A stretch of 64,000 nt of DNA from Fagopyrum homotropicum (GCA_033239125.1 BSWB01000003.1:31077001-31141000), one strand, 5' to 3'; counted from the first letter of the stretch, positions 29,712 through 41,746 are shown. Program-made: numbers and translations. The notes: generated by a model from the letters alone, not told the origin.

Positions 29712-32180
29712 TTAAGAAATCTTCGAGAAGTCCTTGATGAATCTCTTGTAGAAACCTGCATGCCCGAGAAAACTCCTCACACCTTTAACAGAACAAGGGG
29801 GAGGGAGTTTCTCAATGGTCTCGATCTTAGTGCGATCGACCTCAATGCCTCGATTAGAAACGAGGTGTCCTAGCACAATGCCTTCATTAATCATAAAATG
29901 ACACTTCTCCCAATTCAAGACGAGATTAGTGTCTTCACATATTTGTAGCACTAGTGAAAGGTTAGATAGGCAATCATCAAAAGAGGAACCATATACTGAA
30001 AAATCATCCATAAATACCTCCATGATCTCCTCTATATACTCGGAAAAGATTGCCATCATGCATCGCTGGAAGGTAGCGGGTGCATTGCATAATCCAAATG
30101 GCATCCTCCTATAAGAGAATGTCCCCCATGGACAAGTGAAAGTGGTCTTAACCTGATCATCCGGATGGATAGGAATTTGGAAGAAACCACTATAGCCATC
30201 TAAATAGCAGAAGTGTGAATGCTGGGCCAACCGTTCGAGCATTTGATCAATGAAGGGAAGTGGAAAATGGTCCTTCCGAGTGGCCGTGTTCAGCTTCCTA
30301 TAATCAATGCAAACCCTCCAGCCCGTGACGGTCCTAGTCGGGATTAACTCGTTGTTCTTATTCGTCACAACGGTCATCCCTCCTTTCTTCGGAACTACAT
30401 GTACTGGGCTAACCCACTTGCTGTCCGAGATAGGATATATGATACTTGCATCCAACAACTTAAGAATTTCTTTCTTCACAACCTCTTTCATGATCGGATT
30501 TAGCCGTCTTTGAGGTTCCCGTGAAGTCTTATGATCGTCCTCCATTAGTATTCTATGCATGCAGAAAGAAGGCTTAATGCCAATAAGATCATCAATGGTA
30601 TAACCCAAAGCCTTTTGATGCTTCCTCAGGACATGCATTAGTTTAGATAATTCAGATTCGGAGAGGGAAACACTAACAATAACGGGATAGGTAGAATCCG
30701 GTCCAAGAAAGACATACCTCAAATGACTTGGGAGTTGTTTAAGCTCCACAACAGGGGGTGCTTTCTGAGGAGGATCCTTGCTTCCTTCGTCCAGTGGGGA
30801 AAATTGAGGAACTGGACCTTCAGAAGTCTCAGTTGACATCATCTCTCTTTTGACCTTGGTCGAGGTCCAGAGAGGTTGACCGATATGTTCTTCATCCACC
30901 TCGCTTGGTCCAGAAAGTGCCTCGGTCGAGGTATTGCAACTGGAACCGAAACTGGAGATCTTCTTCTCCTGGATTAGTCTTTCAGTTTTAGCTCCTGGAT
31001 CTTCTTCCAGTGCCTTTAAGCTCCATATATCTGCATCACAAGAAGCATCTATACCTTCCTCCATTAAGCTAAAGCTAATAAATTTTTCAAGTGGATCTTT
31101 AATAAGGATAGAGCTCACCAATTCTCTTGATTCTTCTTCATCATAGATGTTGAAGATATCATCTCCTAGCTGCTCTCCTTTCATAGCCGCAAGTAATGCA
31201 AACTCCACTTCATCTCCGCCAATGTTGAATTTCAACTTGGCGTTACAATCCACATTGCAACCCGAAGTTGCTAGAAATGGCCTCCCGAGAATGATAGGAT
31301 CGGGATAATCTACGGGAATGTCAAGCACAACAAAGTCTATAGGTAAATAGAATTTACCTAACTTGACCGGAATGTCTTCCAAGATGCCCACGGGATGGGT
31401 AATGGAGCGGTCCGCCATGTATAATCGTATCTTCACCGGCTTGGGCTCTCCAAGTCCGATCTTAACACATAGCTCCAGCGGAATGATGCTCACGCTGGCT
31501 CCTAGATCACATAAGGCTTCACAAGTGACATCCCCAACTTGAATGGGGGTGCAAAATGAGCCGGGATCTCTTAACTTGGGTGGCATCTTCTCCTTCATGA
31601 TTTGAATAAGCTCCGAGGATTTAGATGTCATGTTTACTTCACCAAAGTCTTCCAGCTTCCTCTTCCTTGATAGAATCTCTTTCAAGAACTTCCCATAGGC
31701 GGGCATCCCTAGAATAGCATCAAGGAAAGGAATATTAATGTGTAGTTTATTCATCAAGTCAAGGAACTTACCAAAATGCTTGTATAGATGTGCTCTGGCC
31801 CTTGACTGGGGGAATGGAAGTGGTGGTTTATAAGCAGGAGGTGGAATATAAACTTCAGTTTTCTCCTCCGCTTTCTGTGGCTCCACCTCGGTTGGCATCT
31901 CGGCCGAAGTGTTCTTCGTCTGCACCTGGACCGAGGTGGTCTTCGTCTGTACTGGCACCGACCGAGGCACTGGATTTGCAGTCTTCAGTGCACTCCTTAT
32001 CGTTATGGCCATAATCTGGCCCTTAGGGTTGTTTTCCGTTCTTGCTGGAAGCTTCCCTGGATCTCTTGGCGTTTCATTCGCCCTACTAGCAAGTTGTTGT
32101 TCAAAGGCTTTTTGTGCCTTCGAAAATGACGTCATAGATGTCTCCATAGCGCTAAGCTTGATCAAGATGGCCTCCAGCAC
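29712..32180 (-). pseudogene. Protease and reverse transcriptase of element G
   Basis: An open frame of about 820 codons holds the protease active site (CDLGASVSIIPL), RT motif A (YLDGYSGFFQI) and motif C (FMDD, near 30010). It ends at a TAA where B reads on into RNase H. Two coding linkers carry CCTCGGTCGAGG-type motifs (about 30840-30950 and 31886-31971). It is joined to a frameshifted gag upstream, so a working polyprotein is not expected. Confidence 0.85.
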
Positions 32181-32243
32181 TGCGTCTTTCTTTTCCGGCT
32201 GGTACGAACTTGATCCTTACTCTTGGCTCTTCAATAGAGTAGA

Positions 32244-33577
32244 TCAAGAAGGAGAAGAGAGGAAAGGATTAGAGGAATCGTTCGAATTGGAGTTAGAATG
32301 ATTGTTACCCAAATTTTGGTTGTTTGCCCTCCAATTATTGCTGTTGGATCCTATTGTTGTTGTCGTTGTTGTTGTTCCGGGAACCGTTGTTGTTGTTACG
32401 GTATCCATTGTTGTTCCTTGATCCTTGATCTTCCTTCTTGGTTTGAGCAACTAAGAGTTCCTTCAATTGTTTCACGTCATTCTTCAAAGAGATGAGTTGA
32501 TTAGTGCTTGATGGCTCCTCTTGAAAGTTGACTTTTTTTAACTCCACCTTCAGCTCCTTGGTGGGAATATTTCTCCATGTGTAAAGCTTGCTTCTCTATG
32601 AACTCCCAAGCTTCGTCAATCGCCATGTCCATGAATGTACCGGCGGATAGTAGTTGAAGGTTGAACTGGGTGCTTCCGTCCAGTCCCTTGAAGTATATCT
32701 CCAACAACTCTATCTTTGGAATCCCATGATGTGGGCAATCCAAAAGAATATCCTTAAATCTCTCCCATGACTTGGACAAGCTCTCCTTGTCCTTCATGAT
32801 GAATGCATTAATCTTCACTCTCATTTCAGCGGTTTTAGAGGGGGGAAAGAATTTAGTCAAGAATTCCGTAGTCATCTCCTCCCAAGTATTGATTTTTCCT
32901 GGAGGAAGAGATTGATACCAAGTAAGAGCTCTATCTTTCAAAGAAAAGTAGAAAGGCCTTAGCTTGTAGTTGCTATTTTCCAGCCTTGAAGGTCTCAAGG
33001 TCTCCATCAAGATCTCATAGTTCTGTAGATGTTGATGTGGAGATTCCCTCTCTAGCCCTCCAAACTGGCATTGGCGAATCATGGAAAGAACTTGCGGTCG
33101 AAGCTCATAATCATGGTCCGCTGGATCACCTAGGTTGACTCCTGGACGCCTGAGTTGTTGATTCGGGTCCATTCTCTGCCCTAGGGTTTGTGGAATACCT
33201 GCAAAGAGAACGTCTCGGACTGGCATCCGAGGTGGAAGTATCTCGGCCGGGGCAACAGGTACTGGATTTTGCCTCGGTCAAGGATCTGGAACAGGGTCTT
33301 GCCTCGGTCGAGGATCTGGGTTCGGTCGAGGTAGATACTGGTCTCGTAAAGCCGCCATATCTGCTTCGATCGCCTCAGTCCTTGTGCGAGTTTCTTCCTT
33401 TTACAGCCTCAGTTCTTCCCTGCTGAGGCGTAGCTGTTCTAACGCCTCCTTCAATTCGGCCTCAAGATCACGATTGTCTTGGTTGGCCATCTTCGCTTCT
33501 TTCAAGCGTCTTTTGTATGTCTTTTCTGGTTCGGGATCGTAAGGAACGATTTCCTTCTCAGCGCGGGTTCTTCGCAT
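32244..33577 (-). pseudogene. Gag of element G, decayed
   Basis: The likely start is the ATG at 33577 (MRRTRAEKE, resembling A and B). There are in-frame stops at 33401-33403 (TAA) and 33278-33280 (TGA, from CGA), and at least two frameshifts near 32547 and 32345. The Gag domain (FGGLERESPHQHL to CPHHGIPKIELLEI) and an Asn-rich tail are clear. The Pro-rich linker at 33232-33330 is made of repeated CTCGACCGAGG units. No CCHC knuckle is seen. Confidence 0.82.
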
Positions 33578-33683
33578 AAACCTAAGAAAAAGAACCTGCG
33601 AAAGTCACTCAAGTAGAGTGGTTAGTAGAAACAGGGGGCAAGTGCCCCAAAAGCGTTCCGCAACCGGCTCGGTCTAGACCAAG

Positions 33684-33701
33684 TCCCCGGCAACGGCGCC
33701 A
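33684..33701 (-). other. Primer-binding site (tRNA-Asp) of element G
   Basis: Reverse complement of TGGCGCCGTTGCCGGGGA, six bases inside the LTR boundary at 33708. Confidence 0.92.
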
Positions 33702-33707
33702 AAAACT

Positions 33708-35482
33708 TGTTCGCTCCAAACGGTGTGTGCAAGCTTTAAATTTATAACCCTAGATGTAAGCCTAAAACAAGGATGCTAACCCGCAGTGTACGGGTCAATC
33801 GTAGTAAAAAGCAAGGAATTCCAGGGGTCGATCACAGGGACTTAGTGAAAAAAAGCAGGAATAGGTAAGCTATGTAATTACTAACCACAAAAGCGATTAA
33901 AACAATCAAAGATGATAAAAAGTCAATAAAGGAAATATGCAATTCTAGGGATTAAAGCATCTAGTCGTGGTTCCAACTCAAGATCTAAAGATAAGCGGAC
34001 AAAGCTGAGATATTTGCATAGGGAAGGTGTTTCTAAAGTGGAATAGATCACCGGGTAAGTCTCACTACTCACTAATCCCAAACCGTAACTCCTATTACCG
34101 GGTAAGTCTCAAGGAATTAAGGAAAAGAACTATAACCTCAAACTAACACTCCAACTAAGGGAATAGAATCAACCTTTACCGGGTAAGTCTCAGGCTAACT
34201 CACAAAGATGGAATGAAAGCACACTCAAACCCCAATAAAGGATAAACAATTATTACCTACACTTATGATCTTGGGTAAACAAACAAAGGAATTACCGGGT
34301 AAGTCTCATCCTAAGCTTGCATTGAACCAGGAAAGGTGTAATAAGAATAGGATTTGGCAAACTCTAACACTTAACTCTCAGTTTTGGATCAGATAAGTCA
34401 CCTCGGTCAGAAGAATTCCACCCCGGCCGAGATGTTCATCGACTGAGCGAGATGCTTAGGGTTAAGGATAAAGACTCGAGCTTTCAGGGTCCTACTGTGG
34501 TTAAGATTATTCTATCATTGTTTTTCCCACAACCTTCAGCCAATCACCCTAGAATCACACAAGGAAATTAGTCACTCATCATCATGAAAGCAATAATCAA
34601 GTATATGGGAAGAAAGTGAATAATTGAACAAGAAGAACTTAATGAAAAGACTTTAATAACTGAATCAATTATCAAACAACAAGCGTTCCTTGGATCAAAA
34701 TCCAATAAAGACAATCAACAATGAAGGGAATCTAAGGGAATCTTACAAAACCCTTCACAAAGCTATAAAAGCTATAAACTTTCTTCCTTCAATCTTCCTT
34801 CAACCTTCAAAAAGGTTCTTCAAATCTCCCAACTATGGTGGGGTAAAACGGCTGCTCTCAGCGGATGTCTAAACACGATCGGTGGTATAGCGTGATGTGG
34901 ATTTGTGGAAAATCCAACCCTCTTTATAGGAAAATTACCTTCCAAAGATAAGATATCTTAGAAAGATTTTTTCCCATAAAAATAGGTAAAATATATGGGC
35001 TAATTTATCTTCTTCCTTCCAGGAATCTAGCCCAAAAATATAAGATCCTCTTTCCAAAGATAAAAGATCTCAGCCAAGAATAAAATATCCTTGCCGCGTC
35101 CAAGGTGTTCGCCTCGGTCGAGTCAGCTCCTCTGGATCGCCTCGGTCGAGGTGACTCTGTAGTCAACCGAGGTGAATCACAACTGAATGTGAAATCTCTC
35201 AAATCTGGTCCAAATTGAATCTATAATCCAATTCCATGATTCTTGGATTCTTCCTTAAGCTCCTGAATATAGCTCCAATGACTCCTTAGCTCCTTTTGCT
35301 CCTTTTTGATGCAAAACGTGCCATTTTACCCACGATTACAACGAAACTTGGTGTAGACCTCGATTTCCGCAAAGGTAGATGAAACGACAATATAATCACA
35401 TAATATACATTCAAACATGCAGATTATTGAAGATAAAACGTCTAAACAGGTCCCAAAATATAGAAAATTATTCATGCTATCA
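33708..35482 (-). repeat. 5' LTR of element G
   Basis: 1775 bp. On the reverse strand it begins TGATAGCATG and ends GCGAACA. It is related to F's 3' LTR (48801-50273). It carries four TTACCCGGTAA units, a TATAAAG box (34922-34928) and cassettes at 34399-34454 and 35110-35174. Its right edge abuts F coding sequence at 35483. Confidence 0.9.
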
Positions 35483-36967
35483 CTTTCCTTTGTCCGGATT
35501 CTACATATCCTGTCATTGTTAGTGCTACTCTTACTGAAGATGAGTTGTCTAAGTTGATGCATTAGTTAAGAAAACATAGAAAGACTTTGGGATATACTAT
35601 TGATGATCTTGTTGGTGTTAAGCCTTCTCTTTGCATGCATAAAATACTAATGGATGATGATCATAAACCTTCACGAGAACCTCAAAGACGGTTGAATCCG
35701 ATCATGAAAGAGGTTGTGAAGAAGGAGATTCTTAAGTTGCTTGATGCATGTATCATATTTCCCGTATCGGATAGCAAATTGGTGAGTCCGGTGCATGTAT
35801 TTCCCAAGAAGGGTGGGATGACCGTTGTAACCAACAAGAACAACGAGTGTATTCCCACAAGGACCGTTACGTGCTGGAGGATGTGCATCGACTATTGAAG
35901 ATTGAATTTGGCGACAAGAAAAGACCATTTTCCTCTTTCATTCATTGATCAAATGCTTGAACGGTTAGCACAACATTCCCATTTTTTCTACTTAGATAAT
36001 TATAGTGGCTTCTTTCAGATTCCTATCCATCCGGATGATCAAGAGAAGACCACTTTCACTTGTCCATGGGGAACATTTGCTTATCGGAGGATGCCATTCG
36101 GATTGTGTAATGCACCCGCCACTTTTCAGAGTTGTATGATGGTTATCTTTTCCGAATATATTAAGGAGATCATGGAGGTATTCATGGATGATTTTTCGGT
36201 ATTTGGTTCCTCCTTTGATAACTGTTTGGCTAACCTTTCTCTAGAGCTACAACATTGTGAAGACACTAATCTCGTTCTGAATTGGGAGAAGTGTCACTTC
36301 ATGGTTAGCGAAGGAATTGTGCTAGGACACATCGTTTTTAACCAAGGTATAGAAGTTGATCGACCAAAGATCGAGACTATTGAGAACCTTCCCCCACCTT
36401 GTTCTGTTAAAGGTGTGCAAAGTTTTCTTGGGCATGCAGGTTTCTACGTGAGGTTCATCAAGGATTTCTCTAAGATCTCTAAACCACTTACTAATCTTTT
36501 GAATGATGATGTTGTTTTTGAGTTCTCGCATGAATGCCTTGATGCTTTTTACACGATAAAGGAAGCATTGATCACCACTCCCATCATTCAACCCCCTGAT
36601 TGGACCTTGCCCTTCGAGATCATGTGCGATGCTAGTGATGTGGTCGTAGGAGTGGTACTTGGACAAAAGAAGGATGGCCGAACCAACGCCATTTATTATG
36701 CTAACAAGAGGCTAGATTAGGCTCAGCTGAATTACGCCACCACCGAAAAGGAGCTCTTGGCAGTTGTTTATGCATTTGAAAAGTTTCGTTCTTATTTAGT
36801 GGGACCGAAAGTTATGTTTACATTGACCATGCAGCTATTCGATACCTGCTAGCTAAGAAGGATGCAAAGCCGCGTCTTATTCGTTGGATTCTCTTGCTTC
36901 AAGAGTTTGACTTAGAGATTCGTAATAAGAAGGGATCCGAGAATTCTGTAGCGGATCACCTCAGCCG
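35483..36967 (+). pseudogene. RT and RNase H of element F, decayed
   Basis: RT blocks (GYTIDDLVGVKPSLCMHKIL, YLDNYSGFFQI, FMDD) and RNase H (FEIMCDAS) are readable. They are broken by in-frame stops near 35568, at 35896-35898 and at 36718-36720, and by a 1-base loss near 36813. The reading ends at the ADHLSR linker, where element D is inserted. Confidence 0.85.
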
Positions 36968-36972
36968 GCTAC
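36968..36972. repeat. Target-site duplication of element D, left copy
   Basis: GCTAC, repeated at 43576-43580 after the 3' LTR. Confidence 0.95.
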
Positions 36973-38763
36973 TGATAACGTGATTTATGACGTTAGTATA
37001 GGCATACAATTAGATAGTTTTTCCCGTTATTCATGCACGGTTTGACATTAGTTTAAGACGTTTGCGCTCATTTCGTGCATATTTCTAGAAAAGACGTCTA
37101 CACGAGCTTTTGTCGGTTTTGTAGGTATTTCGGGGATCTTTTAGACATTAATCGATACATTCGAGGATCAAGCCTCATGGTGGTACATATCCGAGACCTT
37201 GAAGGAACATAATTGGAGCAATGAAGGACACAAGGACCCTTGTTGGTGCAAGCAATGGAGCAACTCATGGCTAGATGATCATAACAAGTCTCTGTTGAAG
37301 AAAATCGACCTACACCCAGGAAAATCGGCCGATTTTTCCTACTGGGTCGATTTTTGGCCTTTGACAGCTTAAGCCACGTGTCCCACGATCTCTTGTCCGG
37401 CCTTGCTCTTGGTGGAGAATATAAGTGGGCCTACAAGCTGTTGCTGAGCATTCTCCTCCTCTCCCACATCCTCTAGCATCTTCCCAAAGAATCTTCCAAT
37501 TGGGAGCTCTCTTCAAGACACCCTTGTGGGTGTTCTTGAGGGAGATTAGTGTAGATTTCAATTTCGTAGTGAAATTTGAGTGATTTTTGTGAAGAAGCTT
37601 GTTGAAGGTTGTAAGATCCGACTTGGAGCTACATTTGGTGTGTTGAAAGACTTGTTTTGAGCTCAAATCCAGCTAAGTTTCATTGCTTTCATCTCCTTAC
37701 TTCATCTTCTTGCTATGGATTCCATGTATGCTTGTATGATGATTTTAGATCTTGAAATGCATGTTATTGGCTAGTTTGTTGTGATTCAGGAGTGATGGAT
37801 TGATGGTTATTGCTTGGGTGACGATAGAATGGACTTATATGTTAGTTTAGGATGATTCGTATGCACAAAACCTAACTCAGACATAAAAATCGACCTGTTC
37901 TTCATAGTAAATCGGCTGATTTTTGCTATGATCCACCCGATTTTTCCTTCTGTTGCTCTTTAATTGATGAATCTGTATGTTAGGATGTTAGATTGTTAAA
38001 ATCCTAGTGTTTGTTGAGGATAATATAGCTTAGGGTGACCTAATGCTAGCAAACTAAGTGAGGAAAGAGACCTACCCGGTGATTTCCGATCTTAGATACC
38101 AAAGATGATGAACTCTAGGTAGTAGTGAGCCTCACAAGTCGCTATTGGATTGAGTGTGCTAGGATTACTGCTTGAGACTTACTTTTCTGAGACTTACTCG
38201 GTAAGGAGAGGTTTGCCACTTAAGTAGTGTCCGGTTTGTGTAGAATTCCCTACTTTACCTCCTTGAGACTTACCCGGAAATAGGAGTTTGATGCGGGATT
38301 AGTGAAGTAAGAGACCTACCCGGTAATTGCTTCCATTAGTGAAACACCCTTTCCCAACACCGCAGCCTTGTCCTTAGAATCTTTAGAACCTTGAGTCCAA
38401 TGCCATAACCGGAAATCTTGATCTCTAGAATCCACTTATCTTACCTCTTATCTCCTATCTTGCATTCGTGTGTTTGTTTGCTTGTTTGATTTGCATATTT
38501 TTTGATCCTTGTTTGATTACCCCAAAACCGACCAAAAAGTATTGTGTTTTGCACCTTCTTTATTCCTCATCTCATCTTAGTTTAGATTTGCACTATCTTT
38601 GATCATTAAATGACTTGATTTCGCCTCAGTCCTTGTGTTCGACCTCGGAATAATTTCCTTCCTACATAACGATCCGTACACTGCGGGTTTTGCTAGGTAG
38701 TTTAGGATATTAGATCGAGTTTATAAATGTAAAGCTTTTTGTGCTACACATCCTAGCGTGACA
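36973..38763 (+). repeat. 5' LTR of element D
   Basis: 1791 bp, TGATAACG to GTGACA. TATAAG at 37420-37425. Palindrome cassettes at 37301-37354 (ending 65 bases before the TATA-like box) and 37886-37945. Several TTACCCGGTAA-like units lie between about 38070 and 38325. Confidence 0.95.
37301..37354 (+). repeat. Nested palindrome cassette upstream of the D promoter
   Basis: Outer arms AAAATCGACC and GGTCGATTTT are exact reverse complements, and the inner AAAATCGGCCGATTTT is a perfect palindrome. ACCCAGGA and TCCTACTGGGT in the spacers also pair, so the 54 bases can form a nearly continuous stem. The copy in the 3' LTR is at 42113-42166. Confidence 0.88.
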
Positions 38764-38769
38764 AGTTTT

Positions 38770-38787
38770 TGGCGCCGTTGCCGGGGA
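38770..38787 (+). other. Primer-binding site (tRNA-Asp) of element D
   Basis: TGGCGCCGTTGCCGGGGA, six bases after the LTR end. Confidence 0.93.
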
Positions 38788-38881
38788 CTAGGTCTAGATT
38801 GAGTCATTTGCTTTTGATCGTTTTTAGTGTTTATCTTTCTTGTTACTTTTGATCTTGTGTTGTTTTTGTCTTTGCCTTTTC

Positions 38882-39958
38882 ATGTTTGACATGGACGGAT
38901 TGTACTTCCAAGACGACCTTGACAACATGGAGTATGAGGAGTGGATGGAAAGCCAAGATCTAGGACTTCTCCATGATGAGTTTGAGTATTGGGAGGAGTT
39001 TAATGCCTATCATGAGTCCCATGATCAAGCTCACATGACTACATTGCCTTATGTGGAACCTCACCATCAACCTCACAATGATCGATTGGAGTCAATGCTA
39101 GAAGAAATGTTGAGGAAGATGGATAATCTAGAGAGCAACCTTGCTTCCATTTCGAGTACCCACATGGTGCTTGAAGCGGAAGTATTTCAACAAGAGGAGG
39201 TTCACCATGAGGAGATCCAAGAATTACCCGATTCAACCATAACCACTAGAGACCTTGAGGAAGAGTTGAATGAAGCTCGGGAGCAATTGTGGCTAAGGGA
39301 TTTGGCCCTGAAGGATGAAAGAAGATTGAATGTCGAAAGAGAAGAACAAATGAGGAGGGAGATTGAGGAGATTAGGCATGCTCTTATGCTAGGAGATCCT
39401 ACCATCCTTCAAGGCTTACCTCCACCTCCTTCACCTTTGGAGGAGTGCAATGAAGTACTCTCACCCCCGGACATCCTTGCCATCAACCCCGGAACCACAC
39501 TTGAAGAGCTCACAAGGGAGAGCCCTAAGTTAACTTCAACTCCTTCCAATCCTTTCTTGCTTGCCCGGAGTACACACGAAGATTGGAGTCCCTTTCCTAA
39601 GGAGTCTCCCATGTTGAATGATAGAGGCAAGCATGATGGATCCATGATGGTTATGAAGCACCTCAATGAAGAATTCTTTCCAAGAACCGGCCTTCTTCGG
39701 ATCATAGAGGATGAGGATGGCAAGCATCTCACCGGTGTGACCGCGGAGTACCAATTGTCTAAGTATGGGGTGGCACCTATGGTTGCAACTCCATACTATC
39801 ATCAAGGGAGCGGTGATGACGGATTCTACTACTCACCGGTGAAGAGGAAACTTAAAGCTTATTTGGGCATCAAGTGGCCCTTGCTTGTCATCATGGATGC
39901 CGGAAAGCGATGGTTGCTTGGACTCCTCAAGCAAACCATGGTATTTGAGGTGGATTGA
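38882..39958 (+). CDS. Chimeric gag/integrase-derived ORF of element D
   Basis: 358 codons from the first ATG; upstream the frame is open only from a TTG. Three blocks are recognisable: residues 66-103 resemble the segment after the Gag domain of A (LESNLASISSTHMVLEAEVF); residues 121-185 resemble A's N-terminal coiled coil (RREIEEIRHAL); residues 260-345 resemble the integrase core (FFPRTGLLRIIEDEDGKHL, LSKYGV, VATPYYHQGSG). The blocks are out of their normal order. The catalytic Glu context (QVEISNRE) is lost, so no integrase activity is expected. The frame is intact in a young element, so the protein may be made. Its function is unknown; coiled-coil interaction with a partner's Gag is possible. 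Confidence 0.78.
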   Translation: MFDMDGLYFQDDLDNMEYEEWMESQDLGLLHDEFEYWEEFNAYHESHDQAHMTTLPYVEPHHQPHNDRLESMLEEMLRKMDNLESNLASISSTHMVLEAEVFQQEEVHHEEIQELPDSTITTRDLEEELNEAREQLWLRDLALKDERRLNVEREEQMRREIEEIRHALMLGDPTILQGLPPPPSPLEECNEVLSPPDILAINPGTTLEELTRESPKLTSTPSNPFLLARSTHEDWSPFPKESPMLNDRGKHDGSMMVMKHLNEEFFPRTGLLRIIEDEDGKHLTGVTAEYQLSKYGVAPMVATPYYHQGSGDDGFYYSPVKRKLKAYLGIKWPLLVIMDAGKRWLLGLLKQTMVFEVD

Positions 39959-40004
39959 CACATCCTCGGAGTTTGGTCAAGCTAATGACCTTAAAGAAGC
40001 GCTT

Positions 40005-40022
40005 AATGGGAGGCAACCCATT
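40005..40022 (+). other. Post-pol-type AGGCAA-loop hairpin (D)
   Basis: AATGGG-AGGCAA-CCCATT, a perfect stem whose outer triplet AAT/ATT differs from all other copies. It is retained although D has no pol gene. Confidence 0.85.
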
Positions 40023-40218
40023 GGTACATGTCTTTCCCTTTTTTTTTCTTGTTTTTGTTTGATTTTTCTTTTGGTGTGCTTTGTTTTTCTTTTGTGTTTT
40101 TGGGTGCTAGATCTTGTTGATTGTCATGTGTGATGAGCTGTTGGAGGTCATGTGAAAACCTCATGGAACTGCGGAAGGTACAAGATCCGAGCACATGGAC
40201 GAGGAAGAAAACACCCAG

Positions 40219-40277
40219 AAAATCGGACTGTTCTTCAACAGAAATCGGCCGATTTTCTGGGCAGTTGGTCCGATTTT
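40219..40277 (+). repeat. Nested palindrome cassette (D, 3' UTR)
   Basis: AAAATCGGAC and GTCCGATTTT are exact outer arms, 13 and 12 bases from the inner palindrome AAATCGGCCGATTT (40242-40255). The position after the AGGCAA hairpin matches the post-pol cassettes of B. Confidence 0.85.
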
Positions 40278-40502
40278 TCCTTCTGTTAAGGAAAGTGATG
40301 ATCTCCAATCAAGCATGGGTGGAGCGGACGTGGAACTTGGACGGCTTGCGGTGCCAAGCGCGGGTTCCGACACCATAATGAACATCAAGAGCTCTCTACC
40401 ATCCTTGATCGATCATCCACCATCATTCGATGTGAACCGAAATACCAAAGCATCACCAATTTTACATTGTGAGGACTCTCTTTCACTTCTTTATTTAGTT
40501 TG

Positions 40503-40534
40503 CACATTGGGGACAATGTGTTTCTAAGTATGGG
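40503..40534 (+). other. Internal hairpin plus AAGTATGGGG module (D)
   Basis: CACATTG-GGGA-CAATGTG is followed by TTTCTAAGTATGGGG, nearly the same as in A. Confidence 0.85.
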
Positions 40535-41746
40535 GTGGGGTTTTCATGATCACTTGCATGATTAGCATCTAGGATAGTTTAATATTGTCACATGTTTCAT
40601 TATTTCTTGCATTGTACATACATATTTCAAAAAATCCAAAAAAATCAGAAAATTTTAAAAATTTTAGTGCTTCTAAAGCTTGGGAATGACCCTTATGATG
40701 AAAATTTGTCTTGTGAATTGGCTATGGATGGTCTTATGTGTTGAATTGATGTATGCATATGTGGACTTGAAGTACTTATCTTGAATCCCATGTGTGAATT
40801 GTGATCATGAATGTTTGCCTTGATTGGATTGAGGATTGATAGTCGAAATTACATGCTAGTTCTTACACATCATTTAGGAGTGATTAAGGCAATTCATTTT
40901 CCTCTACTTCTCATCTTGATCATGTTGTTTGAGCACCTCAATTGATGAAAAATTTGACCTCTTTTGACCCATCCGGGACTAGGAGCATGCTTATGTGTTG
41001 AAGTGTGTAAAAAGCAAGTGTGGGGTGAAGTTGTTGATGAAAGAATGTTGTGCATGAAGTGCTGAATTTGTTGTGAAAGTGTAGACAAAAAAATATAGGT
41101 TTGGGGACATTGGTTTAAATGACGAGTAACTCGGCACCATTCACATAATTGGGTGTTAGTGCCTTGCCAAAGTCAAATAAACCGATAGTCCTAACGAGCT
41201 TTGGTATGTGTGCCCGGTGTGGATGCACCTCGAAAAATAAAAAAGCCCGAGGACGGCTAATCACCAAGGTTTCGGCTTTTGTACACCAATGCCATTGTCT
41301 CAAAAATATATGAAAAAGAAAAGAAAACAAAGAAAAGTTGGAGAAAATTATACACTTGTTGGGAAGTTGAGCAAAAACAAAATTGTGAAGTTAGTTCCTT
41401 TCCCGGATTAGCATCACATAGCCTAAAAACTCCCACCTAATCACAACGTTTCTTAGCCTCTTCTTTTCTAAGTCCTTGTGACCTAGATGCATGTGTGTAG
41501 GACTTAGTGATCTAGATTGGACATACTCATGATTATCTTGACTTCTTCATTTTCACCTCTCATGCATGCTTTCTAGTTAAGTATAATTGTCTTTCCATGC
41601 CTTCATTCGTTTTATGCATAATTGCTTGTCCATTGCTATGAAGCATGACTATGAAGGTGATCCAATGTTAGAAGCAGAATTCCAAAAAGATTTTGTTGTT
41701 TTTCTGCATGCATAAATCACGTCATCTCTTAGTCTATAGTTGGGTC

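Larger units (their letters stand above)
21791..35482 (-). mobile_element. Element G: Athila-lineage element, reverse strand, integrase-deleted and 3'-truncated
   Basis: From right to left: 5' LTR, tRNA-Asp primer site, decayed gag, protease-RT, damaged RNase H, an internal deletion removing integrase, the AGGCAA hairpin, the late ORF and a 3' UTR. Two A-family solo LTRs interrupt it, each with a target duplication that restores G sequence when removed. Its 3' LTR and terminal polypurine tract are missing at the junction with element A. Its closest relative in the window is element F, which shares the CCTCGGTCGAGG motif. Confidence 0.85.

Noticed and set aside
34690..35202. Short ORFs within G's LTR
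   Set aside because: No conservation with F's LTR in coding terms; LTR leader sequence.
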